From assembly GCF_016055025.1 (NCBI RefSeq), contig NZ_JAECVW010000010.1: 64,000 nucleotides of DNA; one strand, 5' to 3'. Positions 24,439 to 33,927 of the stretch are shown in pieces; position 1 is the first letter of the stretch; each line of letters opens with the position of its first letter. The position numbers and the translations under genes are program-made. The DNA comes from Thermoactinomyces intermedius. GTDB lineage: Bacteria > Bacillota > Bacilli > Thermoactinomycetales > Thermoactinomycetaceae. The notes under the pieces were generated by a model, which was given only the letters and a program-made list of their open reading frames with translations, was not told where the DNA came from and ran no database searches.

Positions 24439-25053
24439 TTAGCCCACCTTTCCCAAAAGATAAACCAGGGTAAAGATAAACACCCAAACCACGTCAATAA
24501 AGTGCCAATACAAACTGGAAAGGAATAATTTTGGCGCCGTTTCTTTTGTGATCCCACGTTTGGCCGCCTGAATCATCAACCCCGAAATCCAGAAAATCCC
24601 AAACGTGACGTGCGCACCATGGGTACCGACCAGGGCATAAAAAGCGGAACCAAAAGCACTGCTCATAAAAGTATGCCCCAAGCTGACATAATGAATGAAC
24701 TCATCAATTTCCAGCACCAAAAAAGCCAGACCAAGCAGAACCGTGACTCCCAGCCATGCCAGGGTTCCCTTCAAATGACGCTGGTTCATTTTCACCATCG
24801 CAAGCACACTGGTCAAACTGCTTGTCAAAAGGATCGCCGTGGTGACCGCAACCAGTTCCAAATCAAATAACTCGTTACTGTCCGGTCCACCCATGTTTTG
24901 GCTGCGAAGAGCCAAATAAGAACCAAACAAACAAGCGAACAAGACGGTTTCCGCTCCCAAAAAGAGCCAGAAGCCCAAGACTTTGTTTTTCCCTTCCAGC
25001 GTGGCCGTTTCCAGATGTTGAGGTTTTTGGGCCGCTTCCGTTTGGGCTGCCAT
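24439..25053 (-). CDS. ctaE: Cytochrome c oxidase subunit III
   Basis: A 204-residue, five-helix subunit III of the caa3 oxidase. Landmarks are LFLGAETVLFACLFGSYLA near the start, LGHTFMSSAFGSAFYALVGTHGAHV in the middle and YWHFIDVVWVFIF at the end. Its ATG overlaps the last base of the ctaD stop (TAATG), indicating coupled translation. Confidence 0.95.
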   Translation of the reverse strand: MAAQTEAAQKPQHLETATLEGKNKVLGFWLFLGAETVLFACLFGSYLALRSQNMGGPDSNELFDLELVAVTTAILLTSSLTSVLAMVKMNQRHLKGTLAWLGVTVLLGLAFLVLEIDEFIHYVSLGHTFMSSAFGSAFYALVGTHGAHVTFGIFWISGLMIQAAKRGITKETAPKLFLSSLYWHFIDVVWVFIFTLVYLLGKVG

Positions 25054-26969
25054 TATGCCTTAACCCCCTTTTCTTTGTCAATTTCCTCCGGATCGATATG
25101 ATAGCCATGATCCTGCTCAAAAGAGCGTATAAACATGGCAACGAAGACGACAATGATCCCGATGATCGCCGCACTGAAATCGCCACGGGCAATGAATCCC
25201 AAACCGGCTACAAACAAGCCTAATGCCATCAAAAGAGGAATATAGGTCGGGGATGGCATATGAATGGGGCCCAACGGTTCAGCCGGTTGCATTTCTTTGT
25301 TTCCGGCCTGCTTTTCAAGCCACCATGCATCATAACCACGCACCAAAGGCGTTTGTTTAAAGTTATATTCCGGAGCCGGCGAAGAAATCGACCATTCCAA
25401 AGTCCGTCCATTCCACGGATCTCCCGATGCTTTTTCGCCTTTTTTGAAAGTCAGAACAATATTAAGCGCAAATGCAATTGTACCAATTGCCATGAAGAAT
25501 GCACCAATGGTACTGATGAAGTTCAAGGTTTCCAACCCGGCCTCTGCTTGGTAAGTAAACACCCGGCGCGGCATACCGTACAGTCCCAAGAAGTGTTGCG
25601 GGAAGAAGGTGAGATGGAAACCGATAAAGAAAGTCCAGAAATGAACTTTACCCAATTTTTCGTTTAACAGTTTCCCGAACATTTTCGGCCACCAATAATA
25701 GGCACCGGCAAATAATGCAAATACGGTTCCTCCGATTAATACATAGTGGAAGTGTGCCACGACGAAATAGGTATCATGGTATTGGAAGTCCGCAGGCGGC
25801 GAAGCCACCATCACCCCGGTCATACCCCCCATCACAAAAGTGGGAATGAACCCGAGGGCAAACAACATGGGGGTTTTAAAGCGGATTTCCCCACCCCACA
25901 TAGTAAACAACCAGTTGAAGACCTTGATCCCCGTCGGAATCGCAATGGTCATGGTCGCGATCCCGAAAATGGAGTTTGCAACCGGTCCCAGTCCGACGGT
26001 AAACATATGGTGAACCCACACCATGAACCCGAGGAAAGAAATCAACACCGTTGCAAAGACCATGGATGTATATCCGAACAGACGCTTTTTCGAGAACGTG
26101 CTGATGACCTCGGACATGATTCCAAACGCCGGCAAAATCACGATGTATACTTCCGGATGCCCGAAGATCCAGAACAAGTGTTGCCACAGCACGGCGCTGC
26201 CGCCCATCGTGTAATCGAAAAAGTTTGCACCAAACAAGCGGTCAAACATCAACAGCAACAAGCCGACGGTTAATGGCGGCATGGCAAAAATGATCAATGC
26301 GGACGTTGCAAACGTCGTCCATGTAAACAGCGGCAATCTCAGGAATGTCATTCCGGGAGCCCGCATGTTGATAATGGTCACCAGGAAGTTGATCCCGCTG
26401 AGCAACGTCCCGATCCCGGAAATCTGCAAACCGATCACATAGTAGTCCACACCCGGCCCGGGGCTGTATTCATTCAGGGCCAACCCCACATAGGAGGTCC
26501 AACCGGCATCGGGTGCCCCACCAAAAATCCAACTGAGGTTTAAAATGATTCCCCCCGCTGTAAAAAGCCAGAACCCGAGTGAGTTCAAAAACGGAAACGC
26601 AACATCACGCGCACCGATTTGAAGCGGAACCACCGCGTTCATCAACCCGAAAATCAAAGGCATCGCAGCAAGGAAAATCATCGTGGTTCCGTGCATGGTT
26701 AACACTTGGTTAAAGGTGTCGCCAACAATAAAGTCATTTTGGGGAACAATGAGCTGCAACCGCAGCAACAAGGCTTCAATTCCCCCGATGACAAAGAAAA
26801 CAATCCCGGAAATAAAATACATAATCCCGATTTTCTTATGGTCCACCGTGGTAAGCCATTCCCAAACTTTGCTCTTCTTTACGAGACTGAGCAAGTTTTT
26901 GTTATAGCCTCCCGTAAAGATCGCCCATATGAAAAGAGCAAAGACGATCAATATCAAGAGCGTACCCAT
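25053..26969 (-). CDS. ctaD: Cytochrome c oxidase subunit I (caa3 type)
   Basis: A 638-residue haem-copper oxidase core that reduces oxygen and pumps protons. HPEVYIVILPAFG carries the CuB histidine and the cross-linked tyrosine, VWVHHMF the other CuB histidines, and DTYFVVAHFHYV the haem ligands; TMHGTTMIF is the early haem region. The protein has an extra N-terminal hydrophobic helix (MGTLLILIVFALFIWAIF) before the usual WLTTVDHKKIGIMY start. The C-terminal domain after SPAPEYNFKQ is typical of Bacillus CtaD. Confidence 0.97.
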   Translation of the reverse strand: MGTLLILIVFALFIWAIFTGGYNKNLLSLVKKSKVWEWLTTVDHKKIGIMYFISGIVFFVIGGIEALLLRLQLIVPQNDFIVGDTFNQVLTMHGTTMIFLAAMPLIFGLMNAVVPLQIGARDVAFPFLNSLGFWLFTAGGIILNLSWIFGGAPDAGWTSYVGLALNEYSPGPGVDYYVIGLQISGIGTLLSGINFLVTIINMRAPGMTFLRLPLFTWTTFATSALIIFAMPPLTVGLLLLMFDRLFGANFFDYTMGGSAVLWQHLFWIFGHPEVYIVILPAFGIMSEVISTFSKKRLFGYTSMVFATVLISFLGFMVWVHHMFTVGLGPVANSIFGIATMTIAIPTGIKVFNWLFTMWGGEIRFKTPMLFALGFIPTFVMGGMTGVMVASPPADFQYHDTYFVVAHFHYVLIGGTVFALFAGAYYWWPKMFGKLLNEKLGKVHFWTFFIGFHLTFFPQHFLGLYGMPRRVFTYQAEAGLETLNFISTIGAFFMAIGTIAFALNIVLTFKKGEKASGDPWNGRTLEWSISSPAPEYNFKQTPLVRGYDAWWLEKQAGNKEMQPAEPLGPIHMPSPTYIPLLMALGLFVAGLGFIARGDFSAAIIGIIVVFVAMFIRSFEQDHGYHIDPEEIDKEKGVKA

Positions 26970-27016
26970 GGTGTTCCCTCCTTCTAACGTGATCCGTTAC
27001 GATACGATGTGAAAAG

Positions 27017-28018
27017 TTATTTTCTGCTCATCAAATACTCCACAAGCGCTTCCATTTCTTGCGGTTCTAAATAGTCAATTTTCGGCATTCTTGCACCCGG
27101 TTTCACCGCGGTCGGGTCTTTCAGCCATTTTTTCAGATTCTCTTCGTCATGCGGCAAAATCCCTGCAATGGTGGAACGTGTTCCAAACTTGGTCAAATCC
27201 GGTCCTTTGATGTTTTTGTTGGTTCCGGCATGACAACCCAGACAGTTTTGGTTAAACAATGCTTCCCCTTGTTTTTGCTGAGCGGTTTGAACGGTGGATG
27301 GTTGTTTCATTTGTGCCACCCATTTGTTAAAGTCGCTTTCTTCTTGAGCGATCACTTTAAAGTCCATTAAAGCATGGCCCGCTCCACACAATTCTGCACA
27401 TTTTCCTTGGTAAACACCCGGTTTTTTGGCATCCAGAACCAAAGTGTTCGTACGTCCGGGGACGACGTCCACTTTTCCGCCGAGCGCTGGAATCCAGAAG
27501 GAGTGCAGAACGTCTTTCCCTTCAATGATAAAATTCACTTTTTTCCCTACCGGGATATGTAGCTCTTGGGCTGTTTTGATTCCCAGGTCAGGGTACTGAA
27601 ACTCCCACCAATATTGATACCCCGTCACCTTCACCGTGATGGAGTCTTCTGAAGCTTTTATTTCCGACATGTTAAACGTGTATTTGACTGTCGGAATTGC
27701 CAAGATCGTAAGCAAAATGATCGGAATAGCAGTCCAGATGATTTCCAGAACATTGTTTCCGTGAACTTGTTCCGGCATCACATCTTTGCCTTTCCGTTTT
27801 CTGTACCGGATCAGCACATAGATATAGATGGTAATAACAACCGCAAAGACGCCCAACATGATGAATAAGGCTAATTTAATCATATCAAGCGACATCTCAC
27901 CCGATGTCCCTTTCGGTTTCAAAACACTGAAACCGTCTACCCCGGAACATCCAGTGAGCGCCAGAGACATAAGTGCGAATAAACTTAATACTCGCCATGC
28001 GCCTTTTCGACTCACCAC
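27017..28018 (-). CDS. ctaC: Cytochrome c oxidase subunit II with fused cytochrome c domain
   Basis: A 333-residue lipoprotein of caa3 oxidase. The signal peptide ends in a lipobox (LALTGCSG). Two membrane helices anchor a cupredoxin domain whose CuA ligands lie in QGKCAELCGAGHALM. A cytochrome c domain with NCLGCH and a distal Met (PGARMPKID) ends the protein. It receives electrons and passes them to subunit I. The GTG at 28018 is chosen because GAGG precedes it at 8 nt and gives a normal signal peptide; the longer frame upstream would put a non-hydrophobic stretch before it. Confidence 0.95.
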   Translation of the reverse strand: MVSRKGAWRVLSLFALMSLALTGCSGVDGFSVLKPKGTSGEMSLDMIKLALFIMLGVFAVVITIYIYVLIRYRKRKGKDVMPEQVHGNNVLEIIWTAIPIILLTILAIPTVKYTFNMSEIKASEDSITVKVTGYQYWWEFQYPDLGIKTAQELHIPVGKKVNFIIEGKDVLHSFWIPALGGKVDVVPGRTNTLVLDAKKPGVYQGKCAELCGAGHALMDFKVIAQEESDFNKWVAQMKQPSTVQTAQQKQGEALFNQNCLGCHAGTNKNIKGPDLTKFGTRSTIAGILPHDEENLKKWLKDPTAVKPGARMPKIDYLEPQEMEALVEYLMSRK

Positions 28019-28137
28019 ATTTCCTACCTCGCTTTCTGTAAGGTTGATCCGACCCCGATCAACCGAAGCCGGACCAATTATTTTCACAGTGCATCAGATA
28101 TATTTATATCAAGCTCATGATAAGCACTGTATCGTAT

Positions 28138-29088
28138 TTATAAAATGCGCATCAAATCACGAATCAAAACATCGATCACCATCGAAAGCAAAATCACCGT
28201 CAAGTAAATCAAAGAATAAAAAAACATCTGATTTGCCCACTTGATATCATCTTTTGCAGAAAAGCCGCGGATGGATAAAACGACATAAATCCCACCCAGC
28301 ACAAGTGACATAATCAGATAAAACCATCCCAAAGTCCCTGTGTAAAACAACAAATAAGAAGAAGGAAGCAAAAGAATCGTAAAGAACAGGGTTTGTTTCT
28401 TGGTCTCTTGAAACCCTTTGACGACCGGCAACATCGGAACTCCTGCCTGACGGTACTCTTCCACACGCCGCATCGCAAGGGCAAAAAAGTGAGGAGGTTG
28501 CCACATAAACAAAATGAGAAAGAGTGCCCAAGCATTCAAATCGATGGCCGGATTGGCCGCAACCCAACCGATCATCGGCGGAACAGCTCCTGAAATACCT
28601 CCAACCACTGTGTTTAAAGTACTGGTTCTTTTTAACCATAAACTATAAATCAAAACATATACCATTACCCCGATAAATGCAACAAATGCAGCTAGAACAT
28701 TTACACCGACAGCCAATATCATGAGTCCCGAAAGAGTTAATGTCAGACCATACCATAAAGCGGTGGTCGGTTTGATTCTTCCGTCAGCCACCGGGCGGCT
28801 CTTGGTACGTTCCATCAACGGGTCAATATCCCGGTCGATAAAATTGTTCAACGTGCAACTGCCTGCAATCGTAAGTGCAGTTCCGAGCAAAGTCAGGATC
28901 AAAATTAACGGATTCAAATCCGTCAATCCCGCCGCTACCAAATATCCTGCAAACGTGGCAATCAAATTACTCTTATTAATCCCCGGTTTCGTAATTTCTA
29001 TATAATCACGCCAGGAGGCCTTATTTTTCGACTCCACAGAATCTAACATCTGCTCAGATGCGGTTTGCTCGGACACAGTATGATTCAC
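28138..29088 (-). CDS. ctaB: Protohaem IX farnesyltransferase (haem O synthase)
   Basis: A 316-residue polytopic UbiA-family prenyltransferase that converts haem B to haem O, the precursor of haem A for the downstream oxidase. The first aspartate-rich motif is NNFIDRDIDPLMERTKSRP. About nine membrane helices are visible. The GTG at 29088 is chosen because AAAGGAGG lies 9 nt upstream; the longer frame adds 27 residues without a ribosome site. In B. subtilis ctaA is divergent from ctaB; no ctaA is present here. Confidence 0.95.
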   Translation of the reverse strand: MNHTVSEQTASEQMLDSVESKNKASWRDYIEITKPGINKSNLIATFAGYLVAAGLTDLNPLILILTLLGTALTIAGSCTLNNFIDRDIDPLMERTKSRPVADGRIKPTTALWYGLTLTLSGLMILAVGVNVLAAFVAFIGVMVYVLIYSLWLKRTSTLNTVVGGISGAVPPMIGWVAANPAIDLNAWALFLILFMWQPPHFFALAMRRVEEYRQAGVPMLPVVKGFQETKKQTLFFTILLLPSSYLLFYTGTLGWFYLIMSLVLGGIYVVLSIRGFSAKDDIKWANQMFFYSLIYLTVILLSMVIDVLIRDLMRIL

Positions 29089-29515
29089 CCGTACAAACCT
29101 CCTTTCTACCAAGAAACCATCTTCAACAGGAAATGACTGTTGAAGAAAGAAAGCGATATAATTTAACATAATACAAACAAAGAAAAAAACACAAATTCCT
29201 TGACCTGCTCTTTTGTTCTCTTTCTCAGGCGTATTGCAAAAAAAGAGCTACTTTTTGCCTAATTACCATCATCATTTTAGATGATAGAACCCCTTCGTGC
29301 AAGAGCAGGAAATAAGCACTGCCGTGCGCTTAAACGGTTTCCTTCATTTTTATTATTGCCCCCGCTGCCCTTTTTTCTGCAAAAACCTTTTCACTCATTA
29401 GTCTAATCGATTGTTCCAAACGGAAGATGACATATTTGTGAACATTTTTTCGGCCGGCAACGGCAACGGATGCCAATTGCCGGCTTAACCAAAAAAAGGT
29501 TTTTTAATGGGTGAA
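29089..29515. other. Intergenic region upstream of ctaB, no gene recognised
   Basis: About 430 bp. It must contain the ctaB promoter on the minus strand; a TATTAT-like -10 lies near 29166-29171 with a poor -35. GCCGGCAA (29453-29460) and TTGCCGGC (29477-29484) form a hairpin near the end of the RsbT-like gene but lack a T-run. No ctaA, RNA gene or small ORF with a ribosome site was found. Confidence 0.5.
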
Positions 29516-29926
29516 TTATGAAATAATGGGTTTGTTTTTCAGCCATTTGACCGCTTCCAGGCAAGTACCGGATTCAACCGGAATTTGCCTTAACTCATCC
29601 ATCAGCATATACACATGCTGAAGGCCGGAAGTTTCCCCGGCTTGCCGGGCTTTTCCTTTTGCCAATTCTTCCAGGTTGTTTAATCCCGGCCCTTTGTCCC
29701 GGACTTGAATCTTCAACCCCTTGCGTCCTCCTTCATCCTTTACCGGGGAAATGGTCAAAATTCCCTTGTCGGCATATTGCACCACATTTTGGGCCAGTTC
29801 CGACATGGACTGGACAATCCGCGATTGTTCCAGTTCGTCAAAACCGATTTCCTTTGCCATTTCCCTCACTTCACTCCGTATGTGGACAATATCCTCTTCT
29901 GCATGGATCTCAAATCTTTTCCGCAT
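29516..29926 (-). CDS. RsbT-like serine/threonine kinase (HATPase_c)
   Basis: A 136-residue GHKL-fold protein similar in length and layout to RsbT, the switch kinase of stressosome and other partner-switching systems. The N box is SELAQNVVQYADKG (42-55) and the G1 motif is DKGPG (77-81). The glycine-rich lid seen in RsbT is shortened to ETSGLQHVYMLMDEL. No RsbR, RsbS, RsbU or sigma factor gene is nearby. It starts 12 nt after the stop of an ABC exporter gene and is probably cotranscribed with it, an unusual partner. An anti-sigma-factor role is an alternative. Confidence 0.8.
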   Translation of the reverse strand: MRKRFEIHAEEDIVHIRSEVREMAKEIGFDELEQSRIVQSMSELAQNVVQYADKGILTISPVKDEGGRKGLKIQVRDKGPGLNNLEELAKGKARQAGETSGLQHVYMLMDELRQIPVESGTCLEAVKWLKNKPIIS

Positions 29927-29938
29927 GTTTCCCCTCCA

Positions 29939-31720
29939 TCACGTGGTAAGCTTCCGGTCCGCTTCCGCCGATGTCCTGTGGTCGAAGTTTTGCACCCGGT
30001 AAAGCTCGGCATATTTGCCGTTTCGGCGCATCAATTCATCATGGGTGCCGTGTTCGATCAAACGGCCATGGTCAATGACAAAAATCTGGTCGGCATGGGT
30101 AATCGTCGACAAACGGTGGGCAACGATCAAAGTGGTGCGGTCTTTGGCCAAACGCTCCAAAGATTCCTGGATCAAGTGCTCCGTTTGCAAATCCAGCGCC
30201 GAGGTTGCCTCATCCAAAATCAGAATGGACGGGTTTTTCAAAAAGACACGGGCAAGCGCAACCCGCTGCCTTTGTCCCCCCGACAATTTAATGCCCCGTT
30301 CGCCGATTTCGGTATCGTACCCTTGGGGAAGCTCCAGGATAAAGTCATGGGCATTGGCCGCTTTGGCCGCCTCGACAATTTCATCAAAGGATGCGTCCAC
30401 TTTTCCCAGCCGGATATTTTCGCTGACCGTCCCGCTGAACAAGATGTTTTCCTGCAAAACCATCCCGATGTGTTTCCGCAAACTCTTTAAAGTAAAAGAG
30501 CGGACGTCACGGCCATCGATGCGGATTTGCCCCTGAGTGACATCATAGAAGCGCGGAATCAGGGAAATAAAAGATGATTTTCCTCCGCCGCTTGGCCCCA
30601 CCAATGCAACGGTTTGTCCCGGAGCGATTTTCAGATCAATGTCTTTCAACACATCATCCTGTTTATCGTGATAACGGAAACTGACATGGTCAAAGATAAT
30701 TTCCCCTTTAACCTGTTCAACATTTTCAGCATCCGGCAGATCGGTGATGTCATAAGGCTCATCCACAAACTCAAACACCCGGTCCATCGATGCAAAAGCC
30801 TGGGTCAGGGTGGTTGAAGAGTTCACCAAGCGCCGGATCGGGTTGTAAATCAATCCCATATATCCGTAAAAAGCCGTCATTTCACCAATGGTCAGCCGGC
30901 CTTGAACCACCAGGTAACCGGACACGCCGATCACCAGAATGGGGGCCAGATCGGTAATGGTATTAATGGCTGCAAACGTTTTGGCCACCCATCGGGTTTG
31001 GTTGAGGGCTTTGTCCAAGAAATGCCGGTTTCGCTGTTCAAACTGTTTCTGTTCGTGATTTTCCAAATGGAACGCACGGATGACCGAAATGCCTTGGACC
31101 CGCTCATGCAAATGCCCTTGCAATTCAGCCAAAGCCTGTGAACGCTCTTTGGTGGTTCTTCGCATATTTTGGAAAAAGTACTTGACGGAGACGGCATACA
31201 ACGGAAAGACTGACAAAGAAATCAGTGTCATCCACGGATCCAGCCAAAGCATGAAACCGACGGCAATGAACAGGGTGGATAAATCCAACCAGATATTCAT
31301 CATACCGGTAATCACAAATTCTTTGGTTTGTTCCACATCGTGAATGACCCGGGAAATGATTTGCCCCACTTTGTTATTTTGATAATACCGCAAGGATAAT
31401 TTTTGAATATGATCAAAAAGTTTGTTGCGTATGTCAAATAATACTTTGCTTGCAGTCCATTGGGCAAAGTATTGCCGGAAATATTCCACCGGAATCCGGA
31501 TCACCGTAAACACAAACAGGGCCGCCAACATCACCCACATCAATTTTTGTATTTTATCCTGAACCGGCAACGATGACAAAAGCAAATCATCCACCACATA
31601 TTTCAAAAGCAGCGGAAGAAGCAACGGAATCCCGAACTTCACGATCCCGATGATCATCGTCAGAGTGATTTCTTTCCAATATGGCTTGACAAATTGAAGA
31701 TATCGCTTCATGCTACCCAT
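29939..31720 (-). CDS. ABC exporter, fused permease and ATPase (YgaD-like)
   Basis: A 593-residue half-transporter of the MsbA/BmrA group. Six membrane helices (about 20-310) precede the nucleotide-binding domain with Walker A GPSGGGKSS, signature LSGGQRQRVALA, Walker B ILILDEATSALD and the H-loop VAHRLST. It probably works as a homodimer exporting lipids or drugs; the substrate is unknown. The ATG at 31720 (MGSMKRYLQF) is chosen because AGGGG lies 9 nt upstream and it matches the usual start of YgaD-type proteins. Confidence 0.9.
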   Translation of the reverse strand: MGSMKRYLQFVKPYWKEITLTMIIGIVKFGIPLLLPLLLKYVVDDLLLSSLPVQDKIQKLMWVMLAALFVFTVIRIPVEYFRQYFAQWTASKVLFDIRNKLFDHIQKLSLRYYQNNKVGQIISRVIHDVEQTKEFVITGMMNIWLDLSTLFIAVGFMLWLDPWMTLISLSVFPLYAVSVKYFFQNMRRTTKERSQALAELQGHLHERVQGISVIRAFHLENHEQKQFEQRNRHFLDKALNQTRWVAKTFAAINTITDLAPILVIGVSGYLVVQGRLTIGEMTAFYGYMGLIYNPIRRLVNSSTTLTQAFASMDRVFEFVDEPYDITDLPDAENVEQVKGEIIFDHVSFRYHDKQDDVLKDIDLKIAPGQTVALVGPSGGGKSSFISLIPRFYDVTQGQIRIDGRDVRSFTLKSLRKHIGMVLQENILFSGTVSENIRLGKVDASFDEIVEAAKAANAHDFILELPQGYDTEIGERGIKLSGGQRQRVALARVFLKNPSILILDEATSALDLQTEHLIQESLERLAKDRTTLIVAHRLSTITHADQIFVIDHGRLIEHGTHDELMRRNGKYAELYRVQNFDHRTSAEADRKLTT

Positions 31721-31844
31721 TTCTTTCAACCCCTGTAAGTTAAGAACTGAATTCTATTATAACAGGGTACAAGAATCGGATCATCAAAAGGGAAGACCAC
31801 CTCTTCCCTTTTTCACAGACAACCGTGGCAAAAACATACATGAC

Positions 31845-31882
31845 AAAAACACCGGCCCCTTGAACAAGGGACCGGTGTTTTA
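31845..31882 (-). terminator. Terminator of codY
   Basis: The arms AAAACACCGG (31846-31855) and CCGGTGTTTT (31872-31881), extended inward, are followed on the minus strand by TTTGTCATG. It overlaps the last bases downstream of the codY stop. Confidence 0.85.
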
Positions 31883-31886
31883 TCCA

Positions 31887-32666
31887 TCAGTGACGGGCTT
31901 TTTCCAAAGCCGGCAACAATTTCGGATTGAGGATTTTGATGTAGGTTCCTTTCATTCCCAAGGAACGGGATTCCACAACCCCGGCACTTTCCAGTTTACG
32001 CAAAGCATTGACGATGACGGAACGCGTGATTCCCACGCGGTCGGCAATTTTGCTTGCGACCAGGAGCCCTTCCATGCCATCCAATTCGTTGAAAATGTGT
32101 TCAGCCGCTTCCAACTCGCTGAAGGACAGGGAGTTGATAGCCAGCTGTACAACCGCACGGCTCCGTGCTTCCTCTTCGACTTGGCCGGCACGTTCACGCA
32201 AAATCTCCATTCCCACGACGGTTGCCCCGTACTCTGCCAAGATCAGATCGTCTTCTTCAAATTTGTTATTCAGACGGGACAATACCAATGTTCCCAAGTG
32301 GTCACCGCCGCCGATGATCGGAACAATTGTGGTGTACCCGTTTTTGAACATCTCTTTCATTTCGGTCGGATAAGCCGTATACGGGCTGTCCACATCCACG
32401 TTCGTCATGGATTTGTCAACTTCCATGAGCAATTTCGCATATTCCGGCGGGAACTCACGGGTTTTCAAATACTGATTCATCCGTTCATTCTCGACGTCAT
32501 GGTTGATCGCCATTCCCAACAGTTTTCCTTCAGGCCCGACGACATAGATGTTGGCGCCGATAATGTCACAAAGCGCTTCTGCAACCTCATCAAAATCCAC
32601 CAGGTTGTGACCTGCATTTCTTTGCAAAATTTTGGAAATGCGTCGTGTTTTGTTTAATAGATCCAT
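31887..32666 (-). CDS. codY: GTP- and branched-chain-amino-acid-sensing repressor CodY
   Basis: A 259-residue global nutritional regulator, exactly the length of the B. subtilis protein. The N-terminal GAF domain binds Ile, Leu and Val. The C-terminal winged helix contains ASKIADRVGITRSVIVNALRK, almost unchanged across Bacillales. CodY represses amino-acid, transport and stationary-phase genes when GTP and branched-chain amino acids are high. The ATG at 32666 has GGAGG at 8 nt. Unlike B. subtilis, it is not next to clpY, clpQ and codV: it stands alone with its own promoter and terminator. Confidence 0.97.
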   Translation of the reverse strand: MDLLNKTRRISKILQRNAGHNLVDFDEVAEALCDIIGANIYVVGPEGKLLGMAINHDVENERMNQYLKTREFPPEYAKLLMEVDKSMTNVDVDSPYTAYPTEMKEMFKNGYTTIVPIIGGGDHLGTLVLSRLNNKFEEDDLILAEYGATVVGMEILRERAGQVEEEARSRAVVQLAINSLSFSELEAAEHIFNELDGMEGLLVASKIADRVGITRSVIVNALRKLESAGVVESRSLGMKGTYIKILNPKLLPALEKARH

Positions 32667-32797
32667 ATCCATAACCTCCAAGTTCATTTTCTTTGATTCT
32701 TGTATGTTTATGGGCCGTCCTTTTGACCGTCCAAAAGACGAGTTATTTTTAACGGGATTGAATTTCGGGGAAAATCAGTAAAAGTAAACACTTACCT

Positions 32798-32825
32798 ATT
32801 ATGCGACATTTAAGCAATTACGCAA
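32798..32825 (-). promoter_or_regulatory. Putative codY promoter
   Basis: On the minus strand TTGCGT (32825-32820), a 16-nt spacer and CATAAT (32803-32798) lie about 130 nt before the codY start. The -35 box is weak, so the call is tentative. Confidence 0.4.
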
Positions 32826-32886
32826 TTTCATTTCTGTGAACAATTTTCGACTTTTATACCTATTCCAAATTGTTTCCTTTATGGCT

Positions 32887-33411
32887 TTAAAGGGAAGAAC
32901 CGGACAAAGACCGCCATAAGATCCGTTCCACTTTGCCGTTGATCAATTCGCAGGGAACAAAACCCACGCTTTCATAACGGCTGTCTTTGCTGGCATACCG
33001 ATGCCGATTATCCCCCATGACGAATACGGTCCCCGGCTTTACCCGGACGGGTCCGAAATCCCCGTCTTCAATCTTGGTGTCAATGTACTTTTCAACCATT
33101 TTCTCCCCGTTCAGGTATAAATATCCATTTTTTGCTTCAATGATGTCCCCTCCGACACCCACCACCCTTTTCACCAAATAACGTCCGGGATTGGATGGAT
33201 CTTCAAACGTGACAATATCTCCCCGTTTCGGCTCATTCCACAAGAATGTAAATTTGTTCACAAGGAGATAGTCCCCGTCATGGAGTGTCGGTTTCATGGA
33301 TGTCCCGTTTACAACGGATAATGCAATCCCGTAATGGTTGACCGCCCAGGAAAACAAGATTGCATAGATGAGCACAAATACCCATTTATACAATCGTTTC
33401 ACCAAGTCCAT
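32887..33411 (-). CDS. Type I signal peptidase
   Basis: A 174-residue S26A signal peptidase with one N-terminal membrane helix (about 10-28) and an extracellular catalytic domain. The Ser nucleophile is in NGTSMKPTL and the general-base Lys in YLVKRVVGVGGD; GDNRHRYASKDSR and VGFVP follow. It removes signal peptides from exported proteins. Two ATG codons lie six bases apart; the second (33411) is 9 nt from GGAG and is preferred. It resembles the SipS/SipT group. Confidence 0.93.
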   Translation of the reverse strand: MDLVKRLYKWVFVLIYAILFSWAVNHYGIALSVVNGTSMKPTLHDGDYLLVNKFTFLWNEPKRGDIVTFEDPSNPGRYLVKRVVGVGGDIIEAKNGYLYLNGEKMVEKYIDTKIEDGDFGPVRVKPGTVFVMGDNRHRYASKDSRYESVGFVPCELINGKVERILWRSLSGSSL

Positions 33412-33869
33412 GTTCATTCACTCCATCATCTACCTCCCAATTCATGCAAGGTACCGATGATACCGGGAGGAAGCAGACACGGAGCAAAAGGTTTCCGACG
33501 ACACGGTGAAGGCAAAGCATAAATCTTTTTAAAAAAGAAACCTATTGCCAAACCAAGGAATTTTCACTCACATCATCTTTTTCTACCACTTTTCCCCTGT
33601 CAGTTGCAAGTATAAAACCATCATTTGTTAACAAAATGACGTTTTTTTGGCAAATACCCCCAAACCCATCCGCGGTTTTATCATCCGCTCCTCCATGGCA
33701 TCACGGCCTTTTTTGGCTTTTTTTCAGTCCTCTCAGTGAAGTTTCTAGTCTTTTTATTTCCAAAAATAACACAAAATAAAACACCTAAAACTCTGAATTT
33801 AATTTTTTTCTGTAATAAAGAAAAATCCCTTACTAAATCAACTTCAGGCAAAAACCGGCCGCCGGCATG
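33412..33869. other. Intergenic region of about 450 bp, no gene recognised
   Basis: A+T-rich sequence between the signal peptidase start and the proC terminator. A TATACT -10-like element for the signal peptidase lies near 33610-33615 on the minus strand, with a poor -35. Short open frames here lack ribosome sites. Confidence 0.5.
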
Positions 33870-33904
33870 AAAAAGAGCCCATGACCCCGCCTTTTCATGG
33901 ACTC
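33870..33904 (-). terminator. Terminator of proC
   Basis: The arms GAGCCCATGA (33875-33884) and TCATGGACTC (33895-33904), with one wobble pair, are followed on the minus strand by TTTTTCATG. Confidence 0.85.
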
Positions 33905-33927
33905 TCAACATTTCAAAAAGAAGCATG

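Noticed and set aside
29453..29484. GC-rich hairpin considered as the terminator of the RsbT-like gene
   Set aside because: No T-run follows on the minus strand; kept only as a note in the intergenic entry.
29705..30490. A 261-codon plus-strand frame
   Set aside because: It lies opposite the RsbT-like gene and the ATPase domain of the ABC exporter, both of which have clear motifs. No ribosome site or family pattern.
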